64,000 nt of DNA, taken from NCBI GenBank assembly GCA_009268125.1, contig WBOU01000017.1, forward strand, positions 90,242-154,241, in the 5' to 3' direction. The position numbers and the translations under genes are program-made. How positions within the stretch are numbered: the first letter of the stretch is position 1; the number at the start of each line of letters is the position of its first letter. Shown here piece by piece: positions 7,675 through 17,017 of this stretch. Under the pieces are notes generated by a model. The model did no database searches. It was not told the origin of the DNA and worked only from the letters and a program-made list of their open reading frames with translations. The DNA is from Chloroflexia bacterium SDU3-3 (lineage in GTDB: Bacteria > Chloroflexota > Chloroflexia > Chloroflexales > Roseiflexaceae).

Positions 7675-10600
7675 ATGACACGTACACCGACGCTGCGGCG
7701 CTGGGGGGTAGGGCTTGGGGGGCTGCTGCTGGCCGCAGCGCTGACCCCCCAGGCGGCGGCCCCTCCGCTGGCCACGGCGCAGATTGACAACATGCAGCCC
7801 GCGCAGGCCTACGCCTCGGTGGTGGACTGCATCCGCTCGGGGGCAGATCAGGGCGCGATCTCATCATTTTCGCCGCGCTTTGTGACGACCTGCTACGCCT
7901 CGCGGCTCCATGAGGGCGGTTACAACGCGCCGGGTGGGGACGAGGGCAATGGGGATGCGGCAGCGACGGAGCGCTCGATTGTGGCGTTCGGGGATGCGAC
8001 CCCGGACAACAGCGCTGACCTGTACGATAGCCCGACCAATGACCATGCGACCATGGCCACGGTGGGCGCGGTGGGGAGCACCTATGGCCTGGCCTACCAG
8101 ACCGGGACGAACCCCGCCGCGCCCGCGCTGGCCCGCGCTAGGCGGCTCTTTGCCGGGGCCTACCACAAGCGGCTGACCCGCTTCGGATCGGGTGGTCCCG
8201 GTGCCATCTATGTGATTGATCGCGACGCCAGTACCACCGGCGTGTATGTGCAGATCCCGGCGGTGGTACCGGGGCCAGTGGGCGCGCCGGGGGACGCGGG
8301 CGACGGCAGCCTGGCGCGCTTCCCGAACGACCCGGCGGGCAACAACGCGTTCACGCCGGAGATGGGCGGCCTGCACCGCTCGGGGGATGACGACCACGAG
8401 GAGGGCTATGTCGGCAAGGCGGGCCTGGGCGATGTCGAGCTGGACGCCCAGGAGCGCTACCTCTACACGGTCAACCTGAATACCCGCAAGGTCATCCGCA
8501 TCGACACGTGGTCGGCCTCTCCACAATCTACCCTGACCACCATGGCCGACCCGCTGGCGCTGAACCCCTGCGCCAGCCAGGGCGGCAGCGGCAACTACCG
8601 CCCGTTCGGCCTCATGCTCACCTCCAGCGCGCTCTACCTGGGCGCGGTCTGCTCGGGGGAGAATGGCGGGGACGTGGCCATGCGCGTGGACCGGCTCGAC
8701 CTGGGCACGAACAGCTGGTCGAACGCGCTGGGCACATCGCTGAGCGCGTATGCGGCGCAGCGCGGCACCTGGAACGGCTACAACCTGGCCTGGAATGCCT
8801 GGGCCTCGAACGGCGGCACGACCTACAGCGCGCCGCAGCCGATGGTGGCGGGCCTGGCCCTGGATGAGGCGGGGAACCTGCTGATCGGCCTCCGCGATCG
8901 CTACGGCGACCTGTCCTCGAACGGGCGCTATGTGGGCGGGGAGAGCCAGGGCGCGAGCCAGGGCGATCTACTGATCGCGCCATCCAACGGCGTGGGCGGC
9001 TGGGGCGCGCCGCAGAGTGGGGCCGGTGAGACCTTCGACGACGGGACCAGCGCGCAGGGCAGCTACCCCAGCGGCTGGCTGCATGGCGAGTCCACCTGGG
9101 GCGCGCTCGACTACGTGCCGGGCACACACGCGGGCGGCTACGGCGGCGAGGTGATCGCGACCGCGATCTCGCCCTACCGCTCGAACGCGGGCGGCACCGC
9201 CTGGTGGAATACGTCGTCCGGCGGCGCGGCCACGGCGCGCGAGGAGCTGTATCAGACCAACTCCTCGGACAAGAACACCTTCCAGAAGGCCGCCGGGCTG
9301 GGCGACCTGGAGCTGCTGTGCGCCTGGCGCGTGATCGGCGACCGGGTGTGGTTCGACGCCAACGGCAACGGCGTGCAGGACGCGGGCGAGAACGACATCA
9401 ACGGCGTTCCGCTGCAGCTGCTGGATGCCAGCGGGAACGTGATCGCGAACGTGACCACCGGCAGCGTGGGCGGGATGAGCGGCAACTACCGCTTCTACGT
9501 CGATCCGTTTGCGACCTACACGGTGCGCGTGGACGGCTCGGCGGCGGCGCTGGACGGCCTGTCGCTGACCACGCCCAACGCGGGCGGGAACGACGCGACC
9601 GACAGCGACGCGGACACCCAGGGCCGGATCGCCATCCCGACGGCGGGCAACCACGACATCAACCTGACCTACGACGCGGGCTATGTGGATGGTGCGAATG
9701 TTCGCGTGCAGAAGACCGGCCCCGCGCTCGCGCTGCGGGGGGAGGCCGTGACCTACACGATTGTGGCCACGAACGACGGCCCGGCCTCCGCTACGAACGT
9801 GCGTGTCACCGATACGCTGCCCACGGGCCTGACCTACAGCGGGGCCACGCCCGCGCCGACCAGCACCAGCGGCCAGGTGCTGACTTGGAACCTGGGCACC
9901 ATGGCTGCCGGAACCTCGACGACCATCACGGTGGTGGCGACCGTCGGCGCAGCATCGCTGGGCAACTACACCAATCGGGCCGACATCACCACCGACACGC
10001 CGAACGACACGCCCGGCGATAACACCACCACGACCACGGTGCAGGTGGTGCGGCCCAGCCTCTCGATCACCAAGACCGGCCCGGCGGTGGCGGCGGCGGG
10101 CAGCCAGCTGGCCTACACGCTGGCCTATCAGAACAGCGGCGACGCGGTGGCGTCGAACGCGACCGTCGTCGATACGCTTCCTGCTGGGACGAGCTACCTG
10201 AGCGCCAGCCCCGCTCCGACCAGCGTGAGTGGCCAGACGATCACCTGGAATCTGGGCACGCTGGCGGTGGGGGCCAGCGGGACGATCACGGTGCAGGTGC
10301 GGGCCTCGGCCAGCCTGGCCGACGGCAGCGCCGTGACCAACAGCGCGCAGATCACGACCACCACCAGCGGCGATCCGCCGGGTGATAACACCACGACCAC
10401 CACGACCCAGATCCGGCGGGCGGACGTGGCCATCCAGAAGACCACGACCACGACCTTCCCGGTCACAAGCGGCACCAGCGTGACCTACTACCTCGACTAT
10501 AGCAACCGGGGCGGGGTCGCGGCGGCGAATGTGACGATCGCGGACACCGTGCCGTCGCAGATCACCGGCGTGACCTGGGCCTGCGAGACGGGGTGCAGCG

Positions 10601-12234
10601 CGTCGGGCAGCGGCAACGCCATCAGCATCGCCATCGGCACGCTGGCGGCGGGTGCGACGGGCCGGGTGCGCGTGACCGGGACCGCCACCACCGCGCTGGC
10701 CCGCGAGGACTTTACCAACACGGCGACCATCCGCACCGACACGCCCGAGACCGACACCAGCAACAACACCAGCGCGGTGCCGGGGGCGGTCTGGACCAGC
10801 GACGTGCAGCTGATCAAGCAGATGCCGCCGACGGCGGCGGCGGGCGCGGTCTTTACTGCCACCCTGACCTATCAGAACAGCGGCCCCGCGCCCGCTGCGG
10901 GCGTGCAGCTCGTCGATACGCTGCCGACGGGCACGAGCTACCTGAGCGCCACGCTCACGCCCACGAGCATCAGCGGCCAGACCCTGACCTGGAACCTGGG
11001 CACGCTGGCGGCGGGCACGCGCGGGACGATCACCCTCACGCTGCGCAGCGACGCGGCCCTGGCCGCTGGAACGGCGATCACCAACACCGGCAAGGTCACG
11101 ACCACCACGCCGGATCGCACGCCGGGGAACAACACCTCGACGAGCACGACCATCCTGGTCACGCGGGCGGATCTGGCCATCCAGAAGACCGGCCCGGCCC
11201 AGGTGACGGCGGGCGATGACCTCGACTACACGCTCAGCTACCGCAACAGCGGGCCAAGCCTGGCGCGTGGAGTTGTCATAACCGACACGCTGCCGAGCGA
11301 CCTGACCTTCGTGCGCGCCGTGCCCGCGCCGACCACGAACGCCCAGGGCGTGGCCATGTGGGCGGTGGGCGATCTCGCGCCGGGGGCCTCGGGGGTGATC
11401 ACGGTGACGATGGCCAGCGACTACGACCAGCTGGAGGCTACGCGCGCGGTCACAAACACCGTGGCCGTGGGCAGCCCAACGCCCGACCCCACGCCCGGCA
11501 ACAACACCTCAACGCATACGGTCGCGGTGGAGACCGCCGACCTGGTGGTGGAGAAGACCATGCCCGCGACGGTGATGCCCGGCGACTCCCTCGTGGCGAC
11601 GCTGGCCTACCGCAACGACGGCCCCGCGCCCGCCACCCGCGTGGTGCTGCGGGATGTCGCGCCGGAGGGGCTGACGGTGGTGGCGACCGATCCGGTGGCG
11701 ACCGGGCCGGGGCTGCGCTGGAGCCTCGACCTGCTGCCGCCGGGGGCGAGCGGCGTGGTGACGGTCACGTTCCTGGTCGCGCCGACGGCGGCCCCAGGGA
11801 CGGTCTACCGCAACCAGGCGATCATCTCGACGCCGACCGCCGACCGTGATCCGACCAACGACAGCGACTGGTCGGAGAGCCGGGTGATCCCGCGCCCGAT
11901 CACGGCGGTCACGCTGGCCTACCTCATGGTGGCATGCCAGGCCGACGGCAACCAGGTGCGCTGGGGCACGACCGCCGAGCAGCAGACCGACCACTTCCGC
12001 GTGGAGCGAACCACCAGCGCCAGTGCCAACGGTGCGAAGGTGATCGGTACCGCGTCCAGCCAAGGCAGCCGGGGCGGCGACTACGCGCTCTGGGACCGCC
12101 CGCCGCCCGAAGGGCGGGTGTACTACTGGCTGATCGAGGTGGACGCGAACGGGCGCGAGCAGCGCTACGGCCCGGTGCCCAGCCAGACCACGACCGCGAC
12201 CACGCAGATCTACCTCCCGCTGGTGCAGCGGTGA
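7675..12234 (+). CDS. Large exported adhesin with SdrD B-like and six DUF11 repeats
   Basis: 1519 residues; the ATG at 7675 is chosen because AAAAGGA lies seven bases upstream, though the ATG at 7669 is possible. A signal peptide is followed by a roughly 500-residue region with calcium-loop-like and propeller-like stretches (AIYVIDRD, RYLYTVNLNTRKVIRID). An SdrD B-type domain follows at about 555-670 (VWFDANGNGVQDAGEND). Six DUF11 repeats of roughly 120 residues run from about 675 to 1400, each with the pattern KTGP...YTLxYxNSGP...VVDTLPxG...NLGTLAxG. The chain ends in IYLPLVQR. Such proteins are extended surface fibres; a role in adhesion or mating contact is inferred from its operon position before the T4SS genes. 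Confidence 0.85.
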   Translation: MTRTPTLRRWGVGLGGLLLAAALTPQAAAPPLATAQIDNMQPAQAYASVVDCIRSGADQGAISSFSPRFVTTCYASRLHEGGYNAPGGDEGNGDAAATERSIVAFGDATPDNSADLYDSPTNDHATMATVGAVGSTYGLAYQTGTNPAAPALARARRLFAGAYHKRLTRFGSGGPGAIYVIDRDASTTGVYVQIPAVVPGPVGAPGDAGDGSLARFPNDPAGNNAFTPEMGGLHRSGDDDHEEGYVGKAGLGDVELDAQERYLYTVNLNTRKVIRIDTWSASPQSTLTTMADPLALNPCASQGGSGNYRPFGLMLTSSALYLGAVCSGENGGDVAMRVDRLDLGTNSWSNALGTSLSAYAAQRGTWNGYNLAWNAWASNGGTTYSAPQPMVAGLALDEAGNLLIGLRDRYGDLSSNGRYVGGESQGASQGDLLIAPSNGVGGWGAPQSGAGETFDDGTSAQGSYPSGWLHGESTWGALDYVPGTHAGGYGGEVIATAISPYRSNAGGTAWWNTSSGGAATAREELYQTNSSDKNTFQKAAGLGDLELLCAWRVIGDRVWFDANGNGVQDAGENDINGVPLQLLDASGNVIANVTTGSVGGMSGNYRFYVDPFATYTVRVDGSAAALDGLSLTTPNAGGNDATDSDADTQGRIAIPTAGNHDINLTYDAGYVDGANVRVQKTGPALALRGEAVTYTIVATNDGPASATNVRVTDTLPTGLTYSGATPAPTSTSGQVLTWNLGTMAAGTSTTITVVATVGAASLGNYTNRADITTDTPNDTPGDNTTTTTVQVVRPSLSITKTGPAVAAAGSQLAYTLAYQNSGDAVASNATVVDTLPAGTSYLSASPAPTSVSGQTITWNLGTLAVGASGTITVQVRASASLADGSAVTNSAQITTTTSGDPPGDNTTTTTTQIRRADVAIQKTTTTTFPVTSGTSVTYYLDYSNRGGVAAANVTIADTVPSQITGVTWACETGCSASGSGNAISIAIGTLAAGATGRVRVTGTATTALAREDFTNTATIRTDTPETDTSNNTSAVPGAVWTSDVQLIKQMPPTAAAGAVFTATLTYQNSGPAPAAGVQLVDTLPTGTSYLSATLTPTSISGQTLTWNLGTLAAGTRGTITLTLRSDAALAAGTAITNTGKVTTTTPDRTPGNNTSTSTTILVTRADLAIQKTGPAQVTAGDDLDYTLSYRNSGPSLARGVVITDTLPSDLTFVRAVPAPTTNAQGVAMWAVGDLAPGASGVITVTMASDYDQLEATRAVTNTVAVGSPTPDPTPGNNTSTHTVAVETADLVVEKTMPATVMPGDSLVATLAYRNDGPAPATRVVLRDVAPEGLTVVATDPVATGPGLRWSLDLLPPGASGVVTVTFLVAPTAAPGTVYRNQAIISTPTADRDPTNDSDWSESRVIPRPITAVTLAYLMVACQADGNQVRWGTTAEQQTDHFRVERTTSASANGAKVIGTASSQGSRGGDYALWDRPPPEGRVYYWLIEVDANGREQRYGPVPSQTTTATTQIYLPLVQR

Positions 12235-12246
12235 GGCTTCCCCTGG

Positions 12247-12269
12247 CCGGTGGGGTGACTCCCCACCGG
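12247..12269 (+). terminator. Intergenic hairpin after the adhesin gene
   Basis: Perfect 9-bp stem CCGGTGGGG / CCCCACCGG with a five-base loop. There is no T-run, so it is more likely an attenuator or mRNA-stabilising hairpin than a full terminator. The TAAGGAG ribosome site of the next gene follows directly. Confidence 0.45.
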
Positions 12270-12294
12270 TCTCTCCTAAGGAGACCCTATCCCT

Positions 12295-13452
12295 ATGAAG
12301 CGTTCTTCTCTTCTCCTGACCGCTGGGCTGCTGGGCGCGCTGGCCGTGGGCGCGATCAGCCTGGGCAGCCCGGCGCTGCCAGCGGCCCACGCGGCCCCGG
12401 CGCGGAGCGTCGGCACGCCGACACCGCCGCCCGCACCCACTGCCGAGCCGACGGATGTGCCGCCGACCCAGGTGCCACCGACCCAGGTGCCGCCGACGGC
12501 GCGCCCGACTGAGGCCCCGACCACGCCGCCGAGCGCGGTCCCCTCCGAGGTGCCGCCGACCGAGGTGGCCAGCTCGCCCACCCCGACCCGCAAGCCGGAG
12601 CGCCACCGTGACCCCGACCCGACGGCCACGCCCACGACCACGCCGCTGCCGACCGCCACGCCCGAGGTGCCGTGGACTACTGAGGTCGAGATCCACAAGG
12701 TGGCCGACAAGACCCAAGCGCTGCCGGGTGACACCGTGGTCTACACGCTGGTTGCCCGGAACACGGGCCAGCAGGATGCCTTCGACGTGGTGGTGAGCGA
12801 CCCGGTGCCCGCCCAGCTGGCCGTGACCAACCTCCAGAGTAGCCAGGGCGATATCGTGGTGCACGGCCAGACGGTGACGGCCTACCCCGGCACGCTGGCG
12901 GCGGGCGGGACGGCCACCTACCGCATCACCGCGCAGGTGCGCGAGGGCACGGCGGCGGGCGATATCCCCAACACCGCGCGGATCACGACCACGACCACGG
13001 GCGACACCCCCGGCAACAACACCAGCACGGTCACGCTGCGCGTGCGGGTGCCGGATCGGACCATCCAGCGCGCCCCCGCGCCGCGCATGCCTGTGACCGC
13101 CGCCGGGGACGAGGTGCCGCTGGTGGCCACGGTGGCGGCCATCCCGCCGACGGGCGTGCTGGGCATCTTCGGCGGCATGCTGGCCATGCTCGGCGGCGTG
13201 CTGCGCTGGGGCCTGCGGGGCCGGATGCGGCAGCAAACGGATGGGCCGGAGACCGCTGCGCCACGTGCTGCCGCTGAGGGTGTCGGCTACGTGCTGCCGG
13301 TGGGCGCGGTGGCGGGGCCGCCGCAGCTGGGGCCGGAGCTGCCGCCGCCTGCGCCGCCCGCACCGCTGCCGCCGCTGGTGGCGGTGGACCGCGACGAGGC
13401 CATCCGCGACGCGCTGCGGGATCTGGGGGCCGAGGATGATGCGCTGGTCTAG
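12295..13452 (+). CDS. Exported proline-rich DUF11 protein with C-terminal membrane segment
   Basis: 385 residues, after a strong TAAGGAG site. Order of parts: signal peptide (LLTAGLLGALAVGAISLG), a Pro/Thr-rich spacer at about 40-125 with repeated VPPTQVPPTQVPPTARPTE, one DUF11 repeat at about 128-240 (VEIHKVADKTQALPGDTVVYTLVARNTG in the family pattern), a hydrophobic segment at about 283-305 (IPPTGVLGIFGGMLAMLGGV), then a basic stretch and a cytoplasmic tail. It is therefore a membrane-anchored surface protein, in contrast to the free C-terminal motif of its neighbours. It could anchor or dock the larger DUF11 fibre. Its 3' end overlaps the following lipoprotein gene. Confidence 0.75.
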   Translation: MKRSSLLLTAGLLGALAVGAISLGSPALPAAHAAPARSVGTPTPPPAPTAEPTDVPPTQVPPTQVPPTARPTEAPTTPPSAVPSEVPPTEVASSPTPTRKPERHRDPDPTATPTTTPLPTATPEVPWTTEVEIHKVADKTQALPGDTVVYTLVARNTGQQDAFDVVVSDPVPAQLAVTNLQSSQGDIVVHGQTVTAYPGTLAAGGTATYRITAQVREGTAAGDIPNTARITTTTTGDTPGNNTSTVTLRVRVPDRTIQRAPAPRMPVTAAGDEVPLVATVAAIPPTGVLGIFGGMLAMLGGVLRWGLRGRMRQQTDGPETAAPRAAAEGVGYVLPVGAVAGPPQLGPELPPPAPPAPLPPLVAVDRDEAIRDALRDLGAEDDALV

Positions 13453-15055
13453 GGCGCTTGCCATGCTGGCCGTGGGCCTTGCGCTGCTGACGAGCTGCAT
13501 GCCGCCGCTGACCGTCACGCAGGCCCGCGCGACGGCGGCGGCGGGCGGGTGCTGGCCGTTCGGCTACGACCAGCCGGTGACGCCCGCGCCCGCCGCGCCG
13601 GTGGGGGTGGGCACGCCGACGGCCATCCCCACGCCCACGGTGGTGGCCTTCCCCGGCTGCACGCCGCTGCCGTTGACGCCCACGGCCACCCTGCGCCCGA
13701 CGGTGGAGCCGACCGAGGTGCCGCGCCCCACACCCCCGCCCCCAGCCCTGACCGGCAGTCGGGCGGTGCTGGGCCTCCAGCCGGGATCGGCCACGCCCTG
13801 GGCCAGAGCCACACGCAGCCCGGCCCTGGCGATGCGCCCGGCGGATGGCCGGGCCGCTGTGGCCTGGCTGGTGTGGGGCGGCGGGGCGGACGTGTACGCG
13901 GGCGACGTGTGGGTGCGGGTGCAGGGGCCGCAGGGCGGCTGGGGCGACGGCCAGACGCTGGCGACCGCGCCGGTCAAGTCCTTTTATGGCGGCCTGGGCA
14001 TCACCTGGACGGTGAGCGACACCATCCACGTGGCCTTCGGGCGCGGCGCGCAGGACGGGGATACCCAGATCCTCCTCGCCAGCTCGCCCGACGCCGGGGC
14101 CACGTGGGGCTTGCCCGAGGCCACCGGCCTGCGCGGGCGGGTGGTGGGGCTGAAGAGTGACGCGGTGGGGACGCTCTACCTCTTGGCGCTCGTGGATGGG
14201 CCTGCGGATGGCCAGAGCGGCTACCCGGTGCTGGCGCGGAAACCCATGGGCGGGGCATGGACGGTGGGGCCGCGCCTGGCCAGCCACATGTTCTACAGCG
14301 GCGACCTGGCGCTGGCCACGCCGCCGGGGCAGGCGGCGACGCTGGCGGCGGTGCTGACCGACGCCAGCGGGGTGTTAGGGACGCCGCGATCTTCGGTTAT
14401 CCTGCTCGTTAGTCACGATAGCGGCCTAACATGGAGCCTCACCGATCTCGCGGGTGCGAGCCGGGTGGGGGATGGCATGGTGATCGCCACCAGTGTGGTG
14501 GTCGCAGTGCGCCCCGGCGGCAGCCTGCTCCTCGCGGCGGCCTGGAGCCAGACCCCTGGTCCCGGCCCCGTCGCGGGTGCGGTCGAGGCGCGCGTGAGCC
14601 TGGACGGCGGCGCGAGCTGGTCGGGGGTGGAGACCATCGCCCAGCACCGCGCCGACGCGCGCTTCACCGACGACCCGAGCGACCCGGCCTATGTAGGCGG
14701 CTTCGAGCCGTCGCTGGCCTACGACCGCGCGACCGACCGCCTGGCGGCGAGCTGGGTGGAGGACGACCTGTCGCGGCGCGACGCGCGTGCGACCTCGACC
14801 TCGAACCGGAGCGTGCGCACGCTGCTGGCGGCGCGCGACCTCACGCCGGGTGCGGCCTGGCAGTTCGCCGTGACCCCGGCGGGCGCGCCGGACCGCCCCC
14901 CGGAGCTGACCGCCTGGGGGCAGCGCGGGGCGTTGTGGGGCAGCCCCGACGGGCGCTCTCAGTGGCTGACGATCCTCGACGAGCGCAACCTACAAGCGCG
15001 TGTAAGCGCCCAGCCCGTCCATCTCGCGGCGGCGCTGGCGCAAGGAGTTCCCTAA
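13439..15055 (+). CDS. Lipoprotein with sialidase-like (BNR/Asp-box) beta-propeller
   Basis: 538 residues from the ATG at 13439 (ATG at 13436 also possible); the much longer open frame upstream is a shadow of the previous gene. The start gives a lipoprotein signal peptide, RALAMLAVGLALLTSC, with the lipidated cysteine at residue 20. A Pro/Thr-rich spacer follows, then a propeller with at least three Asp-boxes: SSPDAGATWG, VSHDSGLTWS and VSLDGGASWS. Asp-box propellers occur in exo-sialidases and in many non-enzymatic surface proteins; I do not see a convincing catalytic Arg triad or Tyr/Glu pair, so sialidase activity is not claimed. The gene overlaps the one before and abuts the next (TAATG). 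Confidence 0.7.
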   Translation: MRWSRALAMLAVGLALLTSCMPPLTVTQARATAAAGGCWPFGYDQPVTPAPAAPVGVGTPTAIPTPTVVAFPGCTPLPLTPTATLRPTVEPTEVPRPTPPPPALTGSRAVLGLQPGSATPWARATRSPALAMRPADGRAAVAWLVWGGGADVYAGDVWVRVQGPQGGWGDGQTLATAPVKSFYGGLGITWTVSDTIHVAFGRGAQDGDTQILLASSPDAGATWGLPEATGLRGRVVGLKSDAVGTLYLLALVDGPADGQSGYPVLARKPMGGAWTVGPRLASHMFYSGDLALATPPGQAATLAAVLTDASGVLGTPRSSVILLVSHDSGLTWSLTDLAGASRVGDGMVIATSVVVAVRPGGSLLLAAAWSQTPGPGPVAGAVEARVSLDGGASWSGVETIAQHRADARFTDDPSDPAYVGGFEPSLAYDRATDRLAASWVEDDLSRRDARATSTSNRSVRTLLAARDLTPGAAWQFAVTPAGAPDRPPELTAWGQRGALWGSPDGRSQWLTILDERNLQARVSAQPVHLAAALAQGVP

Positions 15056-15495
15056 TGGTACGACGATGGATGGCGATGGTGGCCCTGTTCGCGACGGTGA
15101 TGCTGGCGGCCTGCGGTGCGCCCCAGGCGAGCGCCAAGGAGGTGGCGACGCAGGCCATGGAGGCGATTAAGATCGGGGATAGCGCCACCGCTCGCACGCT
15201 TATCTCGCCCTCGGTGAATAGCCTGATTGCCGACAACACGGTGTTTGTGACAACCAATGTATGGCGCGATAGCCAGCGCCCGGTCGATCCGATGTGCGCC
15301 GCCTGCTATGGCCCCATTCTTTCCGAGACGTGGCATGAGCCAGTGGTCGCAGGGCAGACCACCACGGTGCTCTTGACCGTGGACTATCAGAAGGCCACCT
15401 ATGAGTGGACCTTCACGCTCCAGAAGGAATCAGCCGGATGGAAGATCCTCAGTATCAAACCCTATCAGACCGTCTACAAGCACAACGACGGCTAA
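15055..15495 (+). CDS. Small lipoprotein, DUF4878/NTF2-like
   Basis: 146 residues. The signal peptide MAMVALFATVMLAACGAP has a lipobox LAAC. The mature chain starts KEVATQAMEAIKIGDSATAR, followed by strands and ends TFTLQKESAGWKILSI, a pattern typical of DUF4878 or NTF2-like lipoproteins. These small cone-shaped folds appear in Gram-positive T4SS as VirB8/TcpC-like periplasmic or wall-side proteins; here a structural role near the secretion channel is possible but there is no transmembrane anchor of the VirB8 kind. The start ATG overlaps the previous TAA. The GC content is a little lower than that of neighbours. Confidence 0.65.
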   Translation: MVRRWMAMVALFATVMLAACGAPQASAKEVATQAMEAIKIGDSATARTLISPSVNSLIADNTVFVTTNVWRDSQRPVDPMCAACYGPILSETWHEPVVAGQTTTVLLTVDYQKATYEWTFTLQKESAGWKILSIKPYQTVYKHNDG

Positions 15496-16835
15496 ACGCT
15501 GCCTTGATGATGCCCCTTATGATCGTTCTTAGCGGGATGCTGCTTGGCTGTGTGACGCTGCCGTGGTATCTGGCCAGCCAAGGCACGACGGCCAGCAGCA
15601 TCCCGCGCTGGGCCTGCCCGACACCCACCCCCGAGCCGTATGGCGAGGATGGCCCCGTGAAGGGCTATGACGAGGGGATGCCCGACCCGACCACGGGCAT
15701 CCCGGAGCGCCGCCCCGTCTATTACGAACAATGGGAGCAGGAGGACTTCGATGGCTTGGGTGCACCCTTCCCGGCTCCCACCCCCTACGTCAAGACCGCG
15801 ACCGCGTTCTACCTCGGCCAGCTGGTCAACCTCTCCCCGGATCTGGATGTCCGTGTGACGGTGGATGCGACCGATATCGTGAGCGGCGAACAGCAGCTCG
15901 TGGTGGTTACGGTTGACTGGACCAATCGCGGCGCGTCCTTCGCGTTCTCGCCTGCGCGCCAGGTGGGGATCAGCGCGCTGAAACGGGCCAGCGGCATTCA
16001 GGTGGCGGGGGATGGCTGGCACTGGAGCTTGGCGGCGGCCTCGCGGGCGGCGCAGGCGGGCTATGAGGAGCTGCTGGATGAGGAGGTCGCTGGCGGCACA
16101 TCGACGACACAGGTGCCGATCTTCGTGCCCGCTGAGGGTGCGGTGCAGACCGTGGACCTTGCGCTGGATGTGGCGGCTGCCGCTGATCCGGCGGCCACGC
16201 CGCTGCCGGAGACGGGTGAGCTGGGCGGGCTCCATGTGCAGTGGCAGCAGGGGCAGGAGCCGCATTGCGGCCAGGCGGGGACCGAGGATGCCTCCTATGG
16301 CGAGGCCGCGCCAGTGGTCGATGCGCCGCCCCTTCCCGCCGGGACGGATGGGGTGGTCGCTTTTGCGATGGCCCAGCTTGACCGTCCCTACTGCTGGGGC
16401 GGGAAGGGCAATAGCCCGTGCGCAGGCAACCCCAGCATTGCGTTGAAGGATGGTGGTCCCTACGCGGATCGCTGCCCGGATAAGCAAGGGCTGCCCTGCT
16501 GGGATTGCAGTGGTCTCACCTGGGGCGCATACAACGCGGTCGGCGTACCCATCGGGCACGGCACGGCCAACCAGAAGAACGAGCCGGTGGTGTGGCGGGC
16601 GGGGAGTGGAGTTGATCCCGCCAGCGTGGCCCAGCCCGGCGACCTGCTCCTGTTTACGGGCGCGAATGCGAACGGGCGTCCGGTCGGCTCGATCACGCAC
16701 GTGGGCCTCTACGCCGGGGATGGGCTGATGATCCACGCGGCCAACTATCCAGACGGAGTCATTCCCACCCCCCATGTGTTTTCCTCACGTTACTATGCTC
16801 CGCTGTTAGTCTTGATCACCCGTCCCGCGCGCTGA
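15438..16835 (+). CDS. Membrane-anchored NlpC/P60 peptidoglycan hydrolase
   Basis: 465 residues from the ATG at 15438, chosen for its AAGGA site although it overlaps the previous gene by 58 bases; the ATG at 15507 is an alternative. A short cytoplasmic tail is followed by a membrane anchor (MIVLSGMLLGCVTLPWYLA), a Pro-rich spacer, a beta-rich middle domain and the NlpC/P60 catalytic domain at about 305-460. The expected triad is C357 in CWDCSGLTW, H421 in SITHVGLYAGDG and H433 in MIHAAN. These enzymes cleave stem peptides and open the wall for T4SS assembly (VirB1 role) in conjugative elements of monoderm bacteria. It ends the P1 operon. Confidence 0.82.
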   Translation: MEDPQYQTLSDRLQAQRRLNAALMMPLMIVLSGMLLGCVTLPWYLASQGTTASSIPRWACPTPTPEPYGEDGPVKGYDEGMPDPTTGIPERRPVYYEQWEQEDFDGLGAPFPAPTPYVKTATAFYLGQLVNLSPDLDVRVTVDATDIVSGEQQLVVVTVDWTNRGASFAFSPARQVGISALKRASGIQVAGDGWHWSLAAASRAAQAGYEELLDEEVAGGTSTTQVPIFVPAEGAVQTVDLALDVAAAADPAATPLPETGELGGLHVQWQQGQEPHCGQAGTEDASYGEAAPVVDAPPLPAGTDGVVAFAMAQLDRPYCWGGKGNSPCAGNPSIALKDGGPYADRCPDKQGLPCWDCSGLTWGAYNAVGVPIGHGTANQKNEPVVWRAGSGVDPASVAQPGDLLLFTGANANGRPVGSITHVGLYAGDGLMIHAANYPDGVIPTPHVFSSRYYAPLLVLITRPAR

Positions 16836-16860
16836 CCACCTTCCTGGTGGTCTGACGCCA

Positions 16861-16903
16861 AACGGCCCGTTGTGCCTCGATGAAGGCACAACGGGCCGTT
16901 TTT
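16861..16903 (+). terminator. Strong Rho-independent terminator closing the surface operon
   Basis: Perfect 17-bp inverted repeat: 16861-16877 pairs with 16884-16900, six-base loop, followed by a T-run (16899-16903). It ends just at the first base of promoter element P2, so the P1 operon and the T4SS operon are insulated from one another. Confidence 0.92.
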
Positions 16904-16996
16904 AGTACTTTTGCTAACACCCCCCGGTACCTCAGCATGCAAAATTGATACTTAGCAATGATTTTTTGGCGTTCTGGCTTGCTATGCTGGACGTGG
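16901..16996 (+). promoter_or_regulatory. Shared promoter element, copy P2 (T4SS operon)
   Basis: 94 of 96 bases match the P1 block at 5823-5918. Upstream box ATTGATACTTAGCA with TTGATA at 16945-16950; -10 TATGCT at 16983-16988, 32 bases on. The first start codon follows 30 bases after the -10. It drives the transfer operon starting at 17018. Confidence 0.75.
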
Positions 16997-17017
16997 TTGT
17001 CACAGAAGGAGCACGAC

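Noticed and set aside
11509..13518. Very long minus-strand open frame over the DUF11 genes
   Set aside because: Arg/His/Gly-rich shadow of two well-supported plus-strand genes; such frames are common at this GC content.
13439..15055. Sialidase enzyme
   Set aside because: Asp-boxes are present but the catalytic residues are not evident; only a propeller fold is called.
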